A DNA stretch of 64,000 nucleotides. Origin: Candidatus Gastranaerophilales bacterium (GTDB taxonomy: Bacteria > Cyanobacteriota > Vampirovibrionia > Gastranaerophilales > Gastranaerophilaceae). Both the position numbers and the translations under genes were made by a program. The stretch spans positions 558,001-622,000 of the forward strand of contig CAJUJH010000001.1 of the NCBI GenBank assembly GCA_910586855.1. The letters run 5' to 3'. Below, piece by piece: positions 53,368 to 61,917 of the stretch. A model generated the notes under the pieces. The model saw only the letters and a program-made list of their open reading frames with translations. It was not told where the DNA came from and did not search any database. Position 1 is the first letter of the stretch; each line of letters starts with the position of its first letter.

Positions 53368-55233
53368 TTAAGCTTGTCCTTTTGTCCAGAATAATCTTAT
53401 AAAAAAGCACGCAACATGCTGAATTGAATCCACACGCACCCACTGTCTTGTAGCTTTAAATTTTATGGCATTAAGAGATTTTTGCGGGTTTGGATGCCCG
53501 TAGTTTACCTTTTCGTTTATATACAGTTGATATTGGCAGTAAGCAGCAAGTTTGCAGGCGTTTAACAGTTCTTCTGCAAGTTCTTTTTTTCCAAGTTTTT
53601 TAGCTAAATAATAAGCTGCAATGAGCCCTTCACACCTTGCACCGTCAGGATAATAGTGGTCTCCGTAGTTATAATACATACCGCCTTCAAAATCTATATA
53701 AGGAGAATCATCCCTTTTATACGTCCTGTTTATCATTTCTTTAGCATCATTGAAGACAAAATTTATATATTCTTCATTTCTAAAATTCGGGTCGGATGCC
53801 CATTCTTCAATAGCCTGCATAAGCCAAGCATCGGATGGCAGGGCTGTAAATAAGTCTTTATAATATTTTGGTCTTTCATTTACTATCCAATCAAGCGCTG
53901 CCCTTGATTCTGTTCTTACAAGCTCTTGTAATTTTTTATCAGAATTAAAATGATTTGCAACAAGACCCAGCCCCAAAAGTGCTTCACCGGGGTAATAGAA
54001 AGAGAATGTCTCTTTTCTTTCCTTATCTGACAAGCTTTCTAATGGTTTGCCGCCATTATAACCCGGGTGAATGTAGTATCCTAAAAATTCTCCATTATAA
54101 ATTCTTGATATAAGATGTCTAGAATAACCTCTTATATATTTATCATATGCCTTATCGCCCGTTGCTATCCTGTATTGCATAAGGGCAACAAGCGCAATCC
54201 CTGTACCGCCGAGTTTTGCCTTTTTATTATAAAAAACATACATTCCTTTGCCGAATTTTGTATCATGCTCTTTTGAAATTGAGGCTGTAAAATTCAGAGC
54301 TTTTTTGGCGGCTTTTATATATTTTTTATTTTTTGTAGCCTGATAAGCGCGAATTAAAACTATGGCACCGCCCGAGTGTCTTAAACAATTGTAATAAAGC
54401 CTGTTTAAAGGGCGTCCCGGGTGCTCATGGTCATTATATGAGTCATCTGCGCAATCATAATAATATAAAAATCTGCCGTCATCCTTCATATTTTTTATAA
54501 GCCAATCGGCTGAATTTTGGAATATTTTCCAGGTTTTATTATAATCAAAACCATCATAAAGGGTGTTTCCTCTGTATAAAGGCACACACTCGTCTTTATA
54601 GGATATGAAAGCGTTACTTTTTGTTAAAAATAATTTTAATGCTCCGCCTTCATTTTTTTCTTCTATAGCTTTAATTTTGTCTTTTATTTCGCTAAAATCA
54701 GGAATTGTTTTTACAACAGTGTTAAGCGCCTGATTTATTGTCATATGACTTTTTACAATAGCATCAGTCGGCATATAATAATAATTTCTTGATTTATAAG
54801 ATGCCTTAATACCGTTTATTCCGGGTTCGTAACGATTTTCATCAAAAACTTTCATGTGTATATCAGCATATTTTACAGGACGAGTTTCCGTAGTGTATTC
54901 AAGCATTATCCTGCAAATATTTTCATCCTGAATATCAAAATCTTCAAATCTGCTGTGGTTTTTAATGACATCAATAATTCTCTGCAAGGTAGCTTTTAAA
55001 GTGTCGCGTTTGCTGCCAAACCTTAAAGGTGCATTTTTTGCCTGAAATAGTGTGATATAAGTAATTTCAGGCAGATTTTTTTCATCAAAAAATTCTTCTG
55101 TATTAATATCTGAGATATCAACCTCTTTATCCTCTACAAGAGCTTTTCTTACAGCTTTTATTATCTTGTTAATTTCTGAAAAATCTTTTTTATAAAATTC
55201 TCGCGTTTTATCGTTTTGAAGTTTAAAATCCAT
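53368..55233 (-). CDS. Predicted alpha/alpha-toroid protein, 621 aa
   Basis: The C-terminal two thirds consist of repeated helix pairs with conserved aromatic and Gly positions, such as YYNCLRHSGGAIVLIRAYQA, KKYIKAAKKALNFTASI, GGTGIALVALMQYRIATGDK, YYPGEALLGLGLVANHF and GARCEGLIAAYYLAKKLGK. This is the pattern of six-hairpin glycosidases, lanthionine cyclase-like and epimerase toroids. The N-terminal 190 residues form a separate mixed domain. There is no signal peptide, so it acts in the cytoplasm. I cannot name the substrate; sugar or polymer processing is an inference. Confidence 0.6.
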   Translation of the reverse strand: MDFKLQNDKTREFYKKDFSEINKIIKAVRKALVEDKEVDISDINTEEFFDEKNLPEITYITLFQAKNAPLRFGSKRDTLKATLQRIIDVIKNHSRFEDFDIQDENICRIMLEYTTETRPVKYADIHMKVFDENRYEPGINGIKASYKSRNYYYMPTDAIVKSHMTINQALNTVVKTIPDFSEIKDKIKAIEEKNEGGALKLFLTKSNAFISYKDECVPLYRGNTLYDGFDYNKTWKIFQNSADWLIKNMKDDGRFLYYYDCADDSYNDHEHPGRPLNRLYYNCLRHSGGAIVLIRAYQATKNKKYIKAAKKALNFTASISKEHDTKFGKGMYVFYNKKAKLGGTGIALVALMQYRIATGDKAYDKYIRGYSRHLISRIYNGEFLGYYIHPGYNGGKPLESLSDKERKETFSFYYPGEALLGLGLVANHFNSDKKLQELVRTESRAALDWIVNERPKYYKDLFTALPSDAWLMQAIEEWASDPNFRNEEYINFVFNDAKEMINRTYKRDDSPYIDFEGGMYYNYGDHYYPDGARCEGLIAAYYLAKKLGKKELAEELLNACKLAAYCQYQLYINEKVNYGHPNPQKSLNAIKFKATRQWVRVDSIQHVACFFIRLFWTKGQA

Positions 55234-55412
55234 CTATTCTTCCTTATTTATTTTGTAAAAATTATAACAAATTCTTTACAAATTTAATATATTGCCTTAT
55301 CAAAATACAGCATTTTCTGGAGTTTAAGATTGAATTTTAATAAAAACAGCTATTATTTCTGTTATACTAAAGCAATAATTTTAAAAAACAATGAATAACG
55401 ATATAAAAAATT

Positions 55413-56279
55413 ATGACTAAATCTTTAATTAAATTAATGAAAATAAACCATTACATTAAAAACACAATTTGCTTTGTGCCTTTGATTTTTTCTTTGAAAT
55501 TTTTAGAAACACAATCTTTCATTGCAGAATTTTTAATGTTTGTCTCATTTTGCCTGATTTCATCCAGTGTTTATGTTTTAAATGATATTTTTGATGCTAA
55601 AGCTGACAGGCTGCATCAAAACAAAAAATTCAGACCGGTTGCAAGCGGTAAAATCTCAATAAAAACAGCAATTTTGTTTATGATTTTGCTTTTTACCCTG
55701 AGTATTTTTGCTTCTTTGTATATAAACCCGCTGTGCACCTTAATTATCGTTTCTTATTTTATTTTAAATATTTTCTACACTCTCTATTTTAAACATATTG
55801 AAATTTTAGATGTTGTATCAATTGCGCTCGGTTTTGTACTAAGAATTTTAGCAGGCTGTTCCGCCATTATGGTGCCGCCATCTGCTTTGGTTATTTTGCT
55901 TACATTTTTTGTTTCAATGCTATTTACCTTCTCAAAAAGAAAACTTGAAATGAAGCTTTTAATTGAACCAGCTAGATGCAGAAAATCAATATCAAAATTT
56001 ACGCCCGAATTATTGAACCAGTTTGTTTTAATAAATGCGGTTCTATCAATTTCATTTTATTTTACATATGTTATGGATGTGCATACGATTGAGAAAACCG
56101 GCGCACAATATCTTTATATTTCAGCAATACCGTTTACTTTGATAATATTCAGACTTTTATTTTTAATGAATACAGAACAAAAAAGCGATGACCCGAGTGA
56201 TTTTATTTATAAAGACAAAATGCTCAAAATCCTATTTCTTACATACTTTATAGTTTTAATGATTTCGTTTGTAATATAA
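55413..56279 (+). CDS. UbiA-family prenyltransferase
   Basis: An integral membrane transferase that attaches a prenyl chain to an acceptor. The 288-residue product has about nine spans and the first Asp motif NDIFDAKADRLHQNKKFRP (NDxxDxxxD). The second region is EILDVVSIALGFVLRILAG. It is closest in style to the subgroup using decaprenyl phosphate and phosphoribosyl diphosphate (KFRPVASGKIS after the motif), which makes arabinose or ribose lipid donors. The acceptor is therefore open: quinone or polyprenyl-phosphate sugar. Confidence 0.82.
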   Translation: MTKSLIKLMKINHYIKNTICFVPLIFSLKFLETQSFIAEFLMFVSFCLISSSVYVLNDIFDAKADRLHQNKKFRPVASGKISIKTAILFMILLFTLSIFASLYINPLCTLIIVSYFILNIFYTLYFKHIEILDVVSIALGFVLRILAGCSAIMVPPSALVILLTFFVSMLFTFSKRKLEMKLLIEPARCRKSISKFTPELLNQFVLINAVLSISFYFTYVMDVHTIEKTGAQYLYISAIPFTLIIFRLLFLMNTEQKSDDPSDFIYKDKMLKILFLTYFIVLMISFVI

Positions 56280-56280
56280 T

Positions 56281-56901
56281 TTATCCTTGTGTGCAGAGTA
56301 AAATTACTGCTAAGACGCCTAGTATAAAGGCGCTTAATTTATTTATTTTTATCATAAGGATGGGGTCTTGAATCAAAACTTTATTTAAAAGTGAAGATAA
56401 AATTGAAACTATGGTAAAAATAAGGGTGCTTAAAACCATAAATATTATACCGAGCCCAAACATATAAAGCCCCTTGTTGTGTATATAATGAGGGGTAAAC
56501 TGCGGTAAAAATGCAAGGAAGAAAAGAATCACTTTTGGGTTTAAAAGGTTCATTAATATTCCTTTTGTATAGCCGTTTTTAGCTGCATTGTCTTTGGATG
56601 CGGTTTCAGTTTTATCAGCATTTTTGTATGCCTTAAATGCGAGGTAAAAAAGATAAAATGCCCCAAAATATTTTAATATATTAAATGCAAATTCTGATTG
56701 CTGAAATATAATTGATACTCCAAAAGAGGCAAGTGCTGCATGGATAATGCACCCGCTTCCAAGTCCCAATGATACAAAAATAGCTTCTTTTTTACCCCTT
56801 GTTATCCCTTGTGTTATGACAAAAATAATATCTGGACCTGGCATCAAGGCAAGCAAAATTACTGTCATTATATAAAATAATATATTCTGCAATTCCATCA
56901 T
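56281..56901 (-). CDS. LysE/RhtB-type exporter
   Basis: A membrane exporter of amino acids or small metabolites. The 206-residue, six-span protein has the family start ILLALMPGPDIIFVITQGITRGKKEAIFVSLGLGSG and a helix with KGILMNLLNPKVILFFLAFLPQF. I choose the ATG at 56901 (MMELQNIL), with AAAGG about ten bases upstream; a GTG 21 bases earlier is also in frame. It converges with the UbiA gene, one base apart. Confidence 0.88.
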   Translation of the reverse strand: MMELQNILFYIMTVILLALMPGPDIIFVITQGITRGKKEAIFVSLGLGSGCIIHAALASFGVSIIFQQSEFAFNILKYFGAFYLFYLAFKAYKNADKTETASKDNAAKNGYTKGILMNLLNPKVILFFLAFLPQFTPHYIHNKGLYMFGLGIIFMVLSTLIFTIVSILSSLLNKVLIQDPILMIKINKLSAFILGVLAVILLCTQG

Positions 56902-56989
56902 AATTATTATACCTTTAGGCACATATACAGGGCAATGTTTCCGGCTTATTTTTATTGAATTATCTTTTTAAAGTAAGGAGATTTTTTTT

Positions 56990-57724
56990 ATGAAAAATGT
57001 TTTAATAACAGGTGCTATGTCAGGTATAGGATTAGCTGCCGTAAAACAGTTTTTAAATAAGGAATGGACTGTTGTTCTTGCAGATAAAGAAAAAAACAGC
57101 AAGGTTTTAGATGAACTTAAAGAAGTTTATGAAGACGGATTTTTCTTTGTAAAAACTGATGTAAGCAAATCCGGTGATGTTGAGCATTTACGCAAAGAAG
57201 TGCGTATGCTCACAGATGGCGTTAATTGTATTGTAAATAACGCAGGAATAATATCTCATAAGCTTTTGCATGAAGAATCCGAAAAAATGTGGGATGAATT
57301 GATGAATACGGATGTTAAATCAATATTTTTGACTTCAAAATATTTTATCCCGGATTTAATTTTAAACGGCGGCGGAACAATAATAAATACAGCCTCTATT
57401 TCAGGAATTGCAGCTGATTATAAAATGCCTGTGTATAATGCGGCAAAAGGTGCTGTAGTTAACCTTACAAGGGCAATGGCTCTTGACTATGCAGAATATA
57501 ACATAAGAGTAAACAGTGTTTGCCCTTCTGCAGTCAGAACAAATATGCTGAATCCTGATAATATTGAAAAATATGCAAAAGTTAACCCTTTAAAAAGAAT
57601 TTGTGAACCTGAAGAAATTGCAAAAGCAATATATTTTCTTGCTACAGATGAATCCAGCTATTGTAACGGCGTAAACCTTCCTGTTACAGGCGGTCTTGAT
57701 GTTTGGTCCGGACAGCCTAAATAA
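56990..57724 (+). CDS. Short-chain dehydrogenase/reductase
   Basis: NAD(P)-dependent oxidoreductase with a Rossmann fold. The 244-residue product has TGAMSGIGLAA (cofactor loop), NNAGII, the Ser in NTASISGIA, the YxxxK pair in PVYNAAKGAVVN and a C-terminal NGVNLPVTGGLDVWSG. It resembles FabG and sugar/alcohol SDRs. An Asp after the second strand (LADKEK) favours NAD(H). The substrate is unknown. Confidence 0.88.
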   Translation: MKNVLITGAMSGIGLAAVKQFLNKEWTVVLADKEKNSKVLDELKEVYEDGFFFVKTDVSKSGDVEHLRKEVRMLTDGVNCIVNNAGIISHKLLHEESEKMWDELMNTDVKSIFLTSKYFIPDLILNGGGTIINTASISGIAADYKMPVYNAAKGAVVNLTRAMALDYAEYNIRVNSVCPSAVRTNMLNPDNIEKYAKVNPLKRICEPEEIAKAIYFLATDESSYCNGVNLPVTGGLDVWSGQPK

Positions 57725-57793
57725 ATAAAAACGTCTGCTGTAGTACAATTTAAATACTTGTTTTTACCCTCTTTTATATTATAAAATGTAACT

Positions 57794-58732
57794 ATGATTA
57801 TAAATACAGGGGCAAGGACTGATACTGTTCAATATTATACAAAGTGGCTTTTAAAGAGGTTTGAAGAAGGCTATGTTTTTGCGCGCAATCCTCTTTTTCC
57901 AAATAAAGTTACAAGATATGAACTAGCACCTGAAAAAGTTGATGCTGTAATATTCTGTTCTAAAAATTATGAACCCATTTTACCTCATATTGAGAAAATA
58001 ACAGATAAATTTAATGCATATTTTTACTACACAATTACAGCCTACGGCAAAGATATTGAACCTGGTGTACCGTCAATTGAAGATAGTATTAATACTTTGA
58101 TAAAACTATCCAAAATTGTCGGCAAACAAAGATTAGCCTGGCGTTATGACCCTGTGCTTTTATCTGAAAAATATACGGTAGAAAATCATATAAATACATT
58201 TAATTATATGGCGCAAAAGCTATATCCATATATCGACAGGTGTATTTTCAGCTTTGTTGAAATGTATAAAAAACTTGAACAAAATATGCCTGAACTTATT
58301 TTGCTTACAGAAGACGATAAGCAAACCTTGGCTCAAAATTTTGGAAATATTTCAAAGCAATACAATATCTCTATTCAAACCTGCGGTACAAATGGTGATT
58401 ATTCAAAATTCAGTATAAATAAATCCGGCTGTACAACGCTTGATATCTTGGGAAAAGCTAACGGGCTCAAGTTTAGAAAATTAAAACACAAAGGTATGAG
58501 ACAAGGCTGTAATTGTATAGAAAGCCGTGATATTGGGGCATACGATACCTGTTTAAACGGCTGCAAATATTGTTATGCAAATAAAAATCCGAAACTTGCC
58601 TTTGAAAATTATAAATTTCATAACCCGGATTCACCCCTGCTGCTTGGGGAAATAAAAGAAATGGATACAATTCAGCCAGGAGTTCAAAATACTTTTTTAG
58701 AACACCAAATTTCTTTAAAATTTGATGAATGA
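57794..58732 (+). CDS. DUF1848 protein
   Basis: A 312-residue protein matching DUF1848: start MIINTGARTDTVQYYTKWLL, middle AWRYDPVLLSEKYT, and the Cys-rich end GCNCIESRDIGAYDTCLNGC followed by KYCYANKNP. The C-terminal cysteines probably hold an iron-sulfur cluster, and the domain is distantly like radical SAM barrels. No biochemical role is known to me. It ends at a bidirectional terminator shared with trpB. Confidence 0.85.
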   Translation: MIINTGARTDTVQYYTKWLLKRFEEGYVFARNPLFPNKVTRYELAPEKVDAVIFCSKNYEPILPHIEKITDKFNAYFYYTITAYGKDIEPGVPSIEDSINTLIKLSKIVGKQRLAWRYDPVLLSEKYTVENHINTFNYMAQKLYPYIDRCIFSFVEMYKKLEQNMPELILLTEDDKQTLAQNFGNISKQYNISIQTCGTNGDYSKFSINKSGCTTLDILGKANGLKFRKLKHKGMRQGCNCIESRDIGAYDTCLNGCKYCYANKNPKLAFENYKFHNPDSPLLLGEIKEMDTIQPGVQNTFLEHQISLKFDE

Positions 58733-58779
58733 ACCTAAATAAACCTAAAAGCAGGTTCAATCAAGTATTGAAGCAGAAA

Positions 58780-58818
58780 TTTTTAACCCCTGTTTTTTGA
58801 TGAGACAGGGGTTAAAAA
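58780..58818. terminator. Bidirectional intrinsic terminator
   Basis: A perfect 14-bp inverted repeat (58780-58793/58805-58818, TTTTTAACCCCTGT arms) between the DUF1848 gene and trpB, with T-runs in both directions. Confidence 0.88.
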
Positions 58819-58824
58819 TTATAT

Positions 58825-60027
58825 TTAAAATTTTCTCGGGTAATTTTCCAGTACAAAATCTATATCTTTATCGCCTCTGCCTGAAAGATTTATAAGTATT
58901 TTTTTACCTTGATAATCCTTTGCAATCTTTAATCCGTATGCAACGGCATGAGAACTCTCTAAGGCTGGAATAATTCCCTCGGTCCTTGATAATTCATAAA
59001 ATGCATTAATTGCTTCATCGTCATTAATCGTTCTGTATTTAACCCGTCCGATATCTTTTAAATAGCAGTGTTTTGGACCGACTCCCGGGTAATCTAAGCC
59101 GCTTGCAACGCTGTATGCATCTGCAACAGTGTTATCTTCATTTTGCAGCAGTAAACATTTAAACCCATGGATTATCCCTTCTCTGCCGTAAGTTAAAGAA
59201 GCTGCATTTTCGCCAATCTTTTCGCCTTTACCAAGAGGTTCAATTCCGTATAGTTCAACCTCTTTATCATCTATAAAACCATCAAACATGCCAATCGCAT
59301 TTGAGCCGCCCCCAACACACGCAATAACGCAATCAGGAAGTCCGCCTGTCATATTTATAAATTGTTCCCTGGATTCTTTTCCTATAACAGATTGAAAATA
59401 TTCAACAATGCTTGGGAAAGGATGCGGTCCTACTACTGAACCTATAGCATAAAGGGCTGTCTTGTATTCATTTTGGTATGCTTCAAAAGCCTTATCCACA
59501 GCCTCTTTTAAGGTCTTTTGACCTGAATGCACAGCTATAACATGTGCACCTAAAATTTTCATCCTGTTTACATTCGGCATAGCTTTTTGAATGTCAACAT
59601 CTCCCATATAGATGTCACATTCAAGCCCAAGCAATGCTGCTGCTGTTGCCATTGCAACACCATGCTGACCTGCGCCTGTTTCTGCAATCACTTTCTTTTT
59701 GCCGATTTTCTTTGCAAGCAGTACTTCTCCAAGGCTGTGGTTAAGTTTGTGTGCTCCTGTGTGGTTCAAATCTTCACGTTTTAAATATATTTCACAGCCT
59801 GATTTTTTTGATAGATTTTTCGCAAAATAAACAGGTGTTGGTCTGCAGCTAAAATGTTCAAGTAAATCATTTAATTCATTTTGAAATTCTTCATCATCTT
59901 TAAGTTTTAAAAATTGTGAGTAAATATTGTCAAATTCAATTTTTAATTCTTCTTTGATATATTGCCCGCCATAAATTCCAAAGAAGCCTTCGTCTTTTGA
60001 GATTTTATTTACTGTATATGATTCCAT
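58825..60027 (-). CDS. trpB: Tryptophan synthase beta subunit
   Basis: Makes tryptophan from indole and serine with PLP. The 400-residue product is of the TrpB1 type: LKREDLNHTGAHKLN with PLP Lys94, AETGAGQHGVAMATAAALLG with Glu116, IACVGGGSNAIGMF (phosphate loop) and a final INLSGRGDKDI. It follows trpR by 15 bp and is ended by a terminator. No trpA or other trp gene is in the window, so in this locus it could use free indole, as in indole-salvaging bacteria. Transcription should be controlled by TrpR at 60326-60361. Confidence 0.96.
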   Translation of the reverse strand: MESYTVNKISKDEGFFGIYGGQYIKEELKIEFDNIYSQFLKLKDDEEFQNELNDLLEHFSCRPTPVYFAKNLSKKSGCEIYLKREDLNHTGAHKLNHSLGEVLLAKKIGKKKVIAETGAGQHGVAMATAAALLGLECDIYMGDVDIQKAMPNVNRMKILGAHVIAVHSGQKTLKEAVDKAFEAYQNEYKTALYAIGSVVGPHPFPSIVEYFQSVIGKESREQFINMTGGLPDCVIACVGGGSNAIGMFDGFIDDKEVELYGIEPLGKGEKIGENAASLTYGREGIIHGFKCLLLQNEDNTVADAYSVASGLDYPGVGPKHCYLKDIGRVKYRTINDDEAINAFYELSRTEGIIPALESSHAVAYGLKIAKDYQGKKILINLSGRGDKDIDFVLENYPRKF

Positions 60028-60042
60028 AAAATTTATCCTTTC

Positions 60043-60297
60043 TTATAAATATTTTGTACTAATAGCGTTTTTATTATTAATTATCTGCGAACCCCTTGTT
60101 ATCTTGCAAAGGCTTACATTAAGGCTTTTTGCAATTTCCCTTTGGGTGCAGCCTTCATTTAGCATTTTCAAGATACGCCATCGTTTGGATAAATCAATTA
60201 ATTCTGCCTGTGTTAAAATTTCTTGCAAAAAACTGTATATTTCTTTATCAGATTTCAGCTGCTTTATTGCTTGAGAAATTTCTAATATCGCTTCCAT
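60043..60297 (-). CDS. trpR: Trp repressor (TrpR)
   Basis: A tryptophan-sensing repressor. The 84-residue product has the TrpR fold signature FLQEILTQAELIDLSKRWRI and the HTH with NEGCTQREIAKSLNVSLCKI, followed by TRGSQ. The ITRGS end of the recognition helix is that of true TrpR rather than the YerC group. I choose the ATG at 60297 (AAGGATTAAA upstream), because the in-frame start at 60363 would be upstream of the promoter. The order trpR-trpB is that of the chlamydial trpRBA operon, without trpA. Two palindromes in its own promoter imply autoregulation. Confidence 0.88.
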   Translation of the reverse strand: MEAILEISQAIKQLKSDKEIYSFLQEILTQAELIDLSKRWRILKMLNEGCTQREIAKSLNVSLCKITRGSQIINNKNAISTKYL

Positions 60298-60307
60298 TTT
60301 AATCCTT

Positions 60308-60325
60308 GTTTCTATGTATAGTAAC
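60308..60325. promoter_or_regulatory. Putative TrpR operator A
   Basis: 18-bp palindrome GTTTCTATGTATAGTAAC, one mismatch between half-sites, immediately downstream of the trpR -10 box and covering the expected transcription start. Confidence 0.65.
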
Positions 60326-60354
60326 ATAATAATACATTTTTTTGTTTCTGTCAA
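60326..60354 (-). promoter_or_regulatory. Promoter of trpR-trpB
   Basis: On the minus strand TTGACA (60349-60354), exactly 17 bases, TATTAT (60326-60331). It is flanked and overlapped by operators A and B. Confidence 0.8.
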
Positions 60355-60361
60355 TAGAAAC
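60344..60361. promoter_or_regulatory. Putative TrpR operator B
   Basis: 18-bp palindrome GTTTCTGTCAATAGAAAC, one mismatch, covering the trpR -35 box. Centre-to-centre distance to site A is 36 bp. Confidence 0.65.
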
Positions 60362-60372
60362 AAAATGGTATG

Positions 60373-60696
60373 CTATACTAAGCTTTTATAATATTTGCCC
60401 CACTCTGCCATATCTTCTACTAATGGTTTCAAGGTATTTCCAATGTTTGTAAGAGAATATTCTACTTTAGGCGGAACTTGAGCATAAACTTTTCTCAAAA
60501 TTATGCCATCTTTTTCAAGCTCTTTGAGGTTTGATGTTAAGACTTTTTGTGTACAGTAAATCGCTCTTTTTAATTCAGAAAATCTTTTTGTACCATATAA
60601 TAATTCTTTTATAATTAATATTTTCCATTTGGTACCTATTATTTGTATGGTTACCGCAACAGGACATGGCAATAGTTCTTTTTTCGTTATCATCAT
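60373..60696 (-). CDS. HxlR-family regulator
   Basis: A winged-helix regulator of 107 residues with LPCPVAVTIQIIGTKWKILI, KRFSELKRAIYCTQKVLTSN and a C-terminal dimer helix. Cys11 sits at the position used for redox or aldehyde sensing in this family. It is divergent from the metallo-hydrolase at 60790 (93 bp apart), its probable target. AAGGAAA lies upstream of the ATG at 60696. Confidence 0.9.
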   Translation of the reverse strand: MMITKKELLPCPVAVTIQIIGTKWKILIIKELLYGTKRFSELKRAIYCTQKVLTSNLKELEKDGIILRKVYAQVPPKVEYSLTNIGNTLKPLVEDMAEWGKYYKSLV

Positions 60697-60789
60697 TAAA
60701 TAGTTTCCTTAAGGCTACTACAATACTTTTAGGTGCCTTCTTTAAAAAAGGCATCCAATATGATATTTTTATCATAAAGGAGGACTGCT

Positions 60790-61554
60790 ATGCAAATTCA
60801 TCAAATCAGAAGTGCAACATTAATAATTACATACAATAACAAAAGATTTTTAATTGACCCATGGCTTATGCCAAAAAATTATATGGAAGGTTTTGAAGCC
60901 GGATTAAATTCTAATATAAGGCAGCCAAGAGTTGAGCTGCCGGTGGGTATTGAAGAAATTGTCAATGTGGATGCAGTTATTCTAACTCATTATCATCCGG
61001 ATCATTTTGATGATTTTGCAGCAAAAGCACTCAATAAAGATATTCCATTTTTTGTTCAATCGGAAGTTGATTTGAAAAATATTCAATCATTTGGCTTTAA
61101 AGATGTAAGAGTAATTAAAGAAGAGACTGATTTTGCAGGAGTAAAGTTATATAAAACAAATTGTCAGCATGGCAGACGAGAAATAATAAAACCGCTTTGT
61201 GAAGAAATCGGTATGCCTTATGAGTCAATGGGAGTTGTTTTTAAGGCGCAAAATGAAAAAACTCTTTATTTGGCGGGAGATACAATTTGGTGTAATGAAG
61301 TGCAAGATGCGCTGGCTGAATATTGTCCGGATGTAATTATAATAAATGCATGCGGAGCTGCAACCATTACAAATGAAAAAATAATTATGGATATACAAGA
61401 CGTTAAAACAATCTCAAACTATGCAAGAAAATCAATAATAATTGCAAGCCATATGGATACAGTAAGCCATTTAACGGTGACGAGAAATCATATTAAAAAA
61501 CTAAATTTGAAAAATGTTATTGTTCCAGAGGATAATGAAGTCTTAAGCTTTTAA
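60790..61554 (+). CDS. Metallo-beta-lactamase-fold hydrolase (UlaG-like)
   Basis: A 254-residue zinc or manganese hydrolase of the UlaG/YtkL type. It has MQIHQIRSATLIITYNNKRF, the metal box LTHYHPDHFDDF, a later NCQHG, LYLAGDTIWC and IASHMDT as further metal ligands. The ribosome site is AAAGGAGG. Divergent pairing with an HxlR regulator is common and suggests an inducible detoxification or salvage enzyme. The substrate is unknown. Confidence 0.88.
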   Translation: MQIHQIRSATLIITYNNKRFLIDPWLMPKNYMEGFEAGLNSNIRQPRVELPVGIEEIVNVDAVILTHYHPDHFDDFAAKALNKDIPFFVQSEVDLKNIQSFGFKDVRVIKEETDFAGVKLYKTNCQHGRREIIKPLCEEIGMPYESMGVVFKAQNEKTLYLAGDTIWCNEVQDALAEYCPDVIIINACGAATITNEKIIMDIQDVKTISNYARKSIIIASHMDTVSHLTVTRNHIKKLNLKNVIVPEDNEVLSF

Positions 61555-61641
61555 ATAAAAAGGCAGACTATAAGGAATATAATGACCTTACCGATTTGTT
61601 AAGTAATATTTGTAAAATATTATATATAATATGCTTTACTT

Positions 61642-61669
61642 TTGTTTCTGTGTATAGTAACATTATGAT
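61642..61669 (+). promoter_or_regulatory. Promoter of the trp leader
   Basis: TTGTTT (61642-61647), 16 bases, TATGAT (61664-61669); start expected near 61676. Operators C and D lie over the spacer and just past the start, mirroring the trpR promoter. Confidence 0.5.
61644..61661. promoter_or_regulatory. Putative TrpR operator C
   Basis: GTTTCTGTGTATAGTAAC, differing from operator A at one base. Confidence 0.65.
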
Positions 61670-61678
61670 GCAAATTTT

Positions 61679-61696
61679 GTTTCTTTAAATAGAAAC
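61679..61696. promoter_or_regulatory. Putative TrpR operator D
   Basis: GTTTCTTTAAATAGAAAC, matching the consensus GTTTCTATNNATAGAAAC at all but one position outside the two free centre bases; 35 bp centre to centre from C. Confidence 0.65.
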
Positions 61697-61745
61697 AAAA
61701 CAGAATCAGAAGATATATACCCTATTTATGTAATTGAAAGAAATT

Positions 61746-61805
61746 ATGACATTTAATTTCAACAATAAAAATTTAATTTGGTGGTGGCGCTTGTTAATAT
61801 GTTAA
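61746..61805 (+). CDS. trpL: Trp leader peptide, 19 aa
   Basis: The frame MTFNFNNKNLIWWWRLLIC has three consecutive TGG codons (61779-61787) followed by Arg, like the WWR of the E. coli trp leader. GAAAGAAA lies before the ATG. Stalling at the Trp codons would hold the ribosome in the 5' arm of the 1:2 hairpin. It is the sensor of an attenuator, not a functional protein. Confidence 0.9.
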   Translation: MTFNFNNKNLIWWWRLLIC

Positions 61806-61887
61806 CAGGCCCTACAACCTATGATATTGTTGATTTTAATTTATACAAATAAAGGACTCTGTTAACAGCTTGAAACAGAGTCTTTTT
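61780..61887 (+). promoter_or_regulatory. Trp attenuator
   Basis: Hairpin 1:2 pairs 61780-61797 with 61802-61819 (16 of 18 positions) and contains the Trp codons. Region 2 (61800-61808, TGTTAACAG) can instead pair with region 3 (61859-61867, CTGTTAACA), giving a 9-bp antiterminator that breaks the 3:4 terminator. This is the complete logic of tryptophan attenuation. Confidence 0.85.
61855..61887 (+). terminator. Attenuator terminator (3:4 hairpin)
   Basis: Perfect 9-bp stem GACTCTGTT/AACAGAGTC (61855-61863/61874-61882) followed by TTTTT. Confidence 0.92.
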
Positions 61888-61917
61888 AGTTTGTATAAAT
61901 TTAAAGGAAAAAATAAA

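Noticed and set aside
60298..60363. Upstream start for trpR
   Set aside because: It would lie at and upstream of the promoter and operators; the ATG at 60297 has a good ribosome site and family-like length.
61870..61917. TTG start for the attenuated membrane protein
   Set aside because: It falls in the loop and stem of the terminator; the ATG at 61918 has AAAGGAAA upstream.
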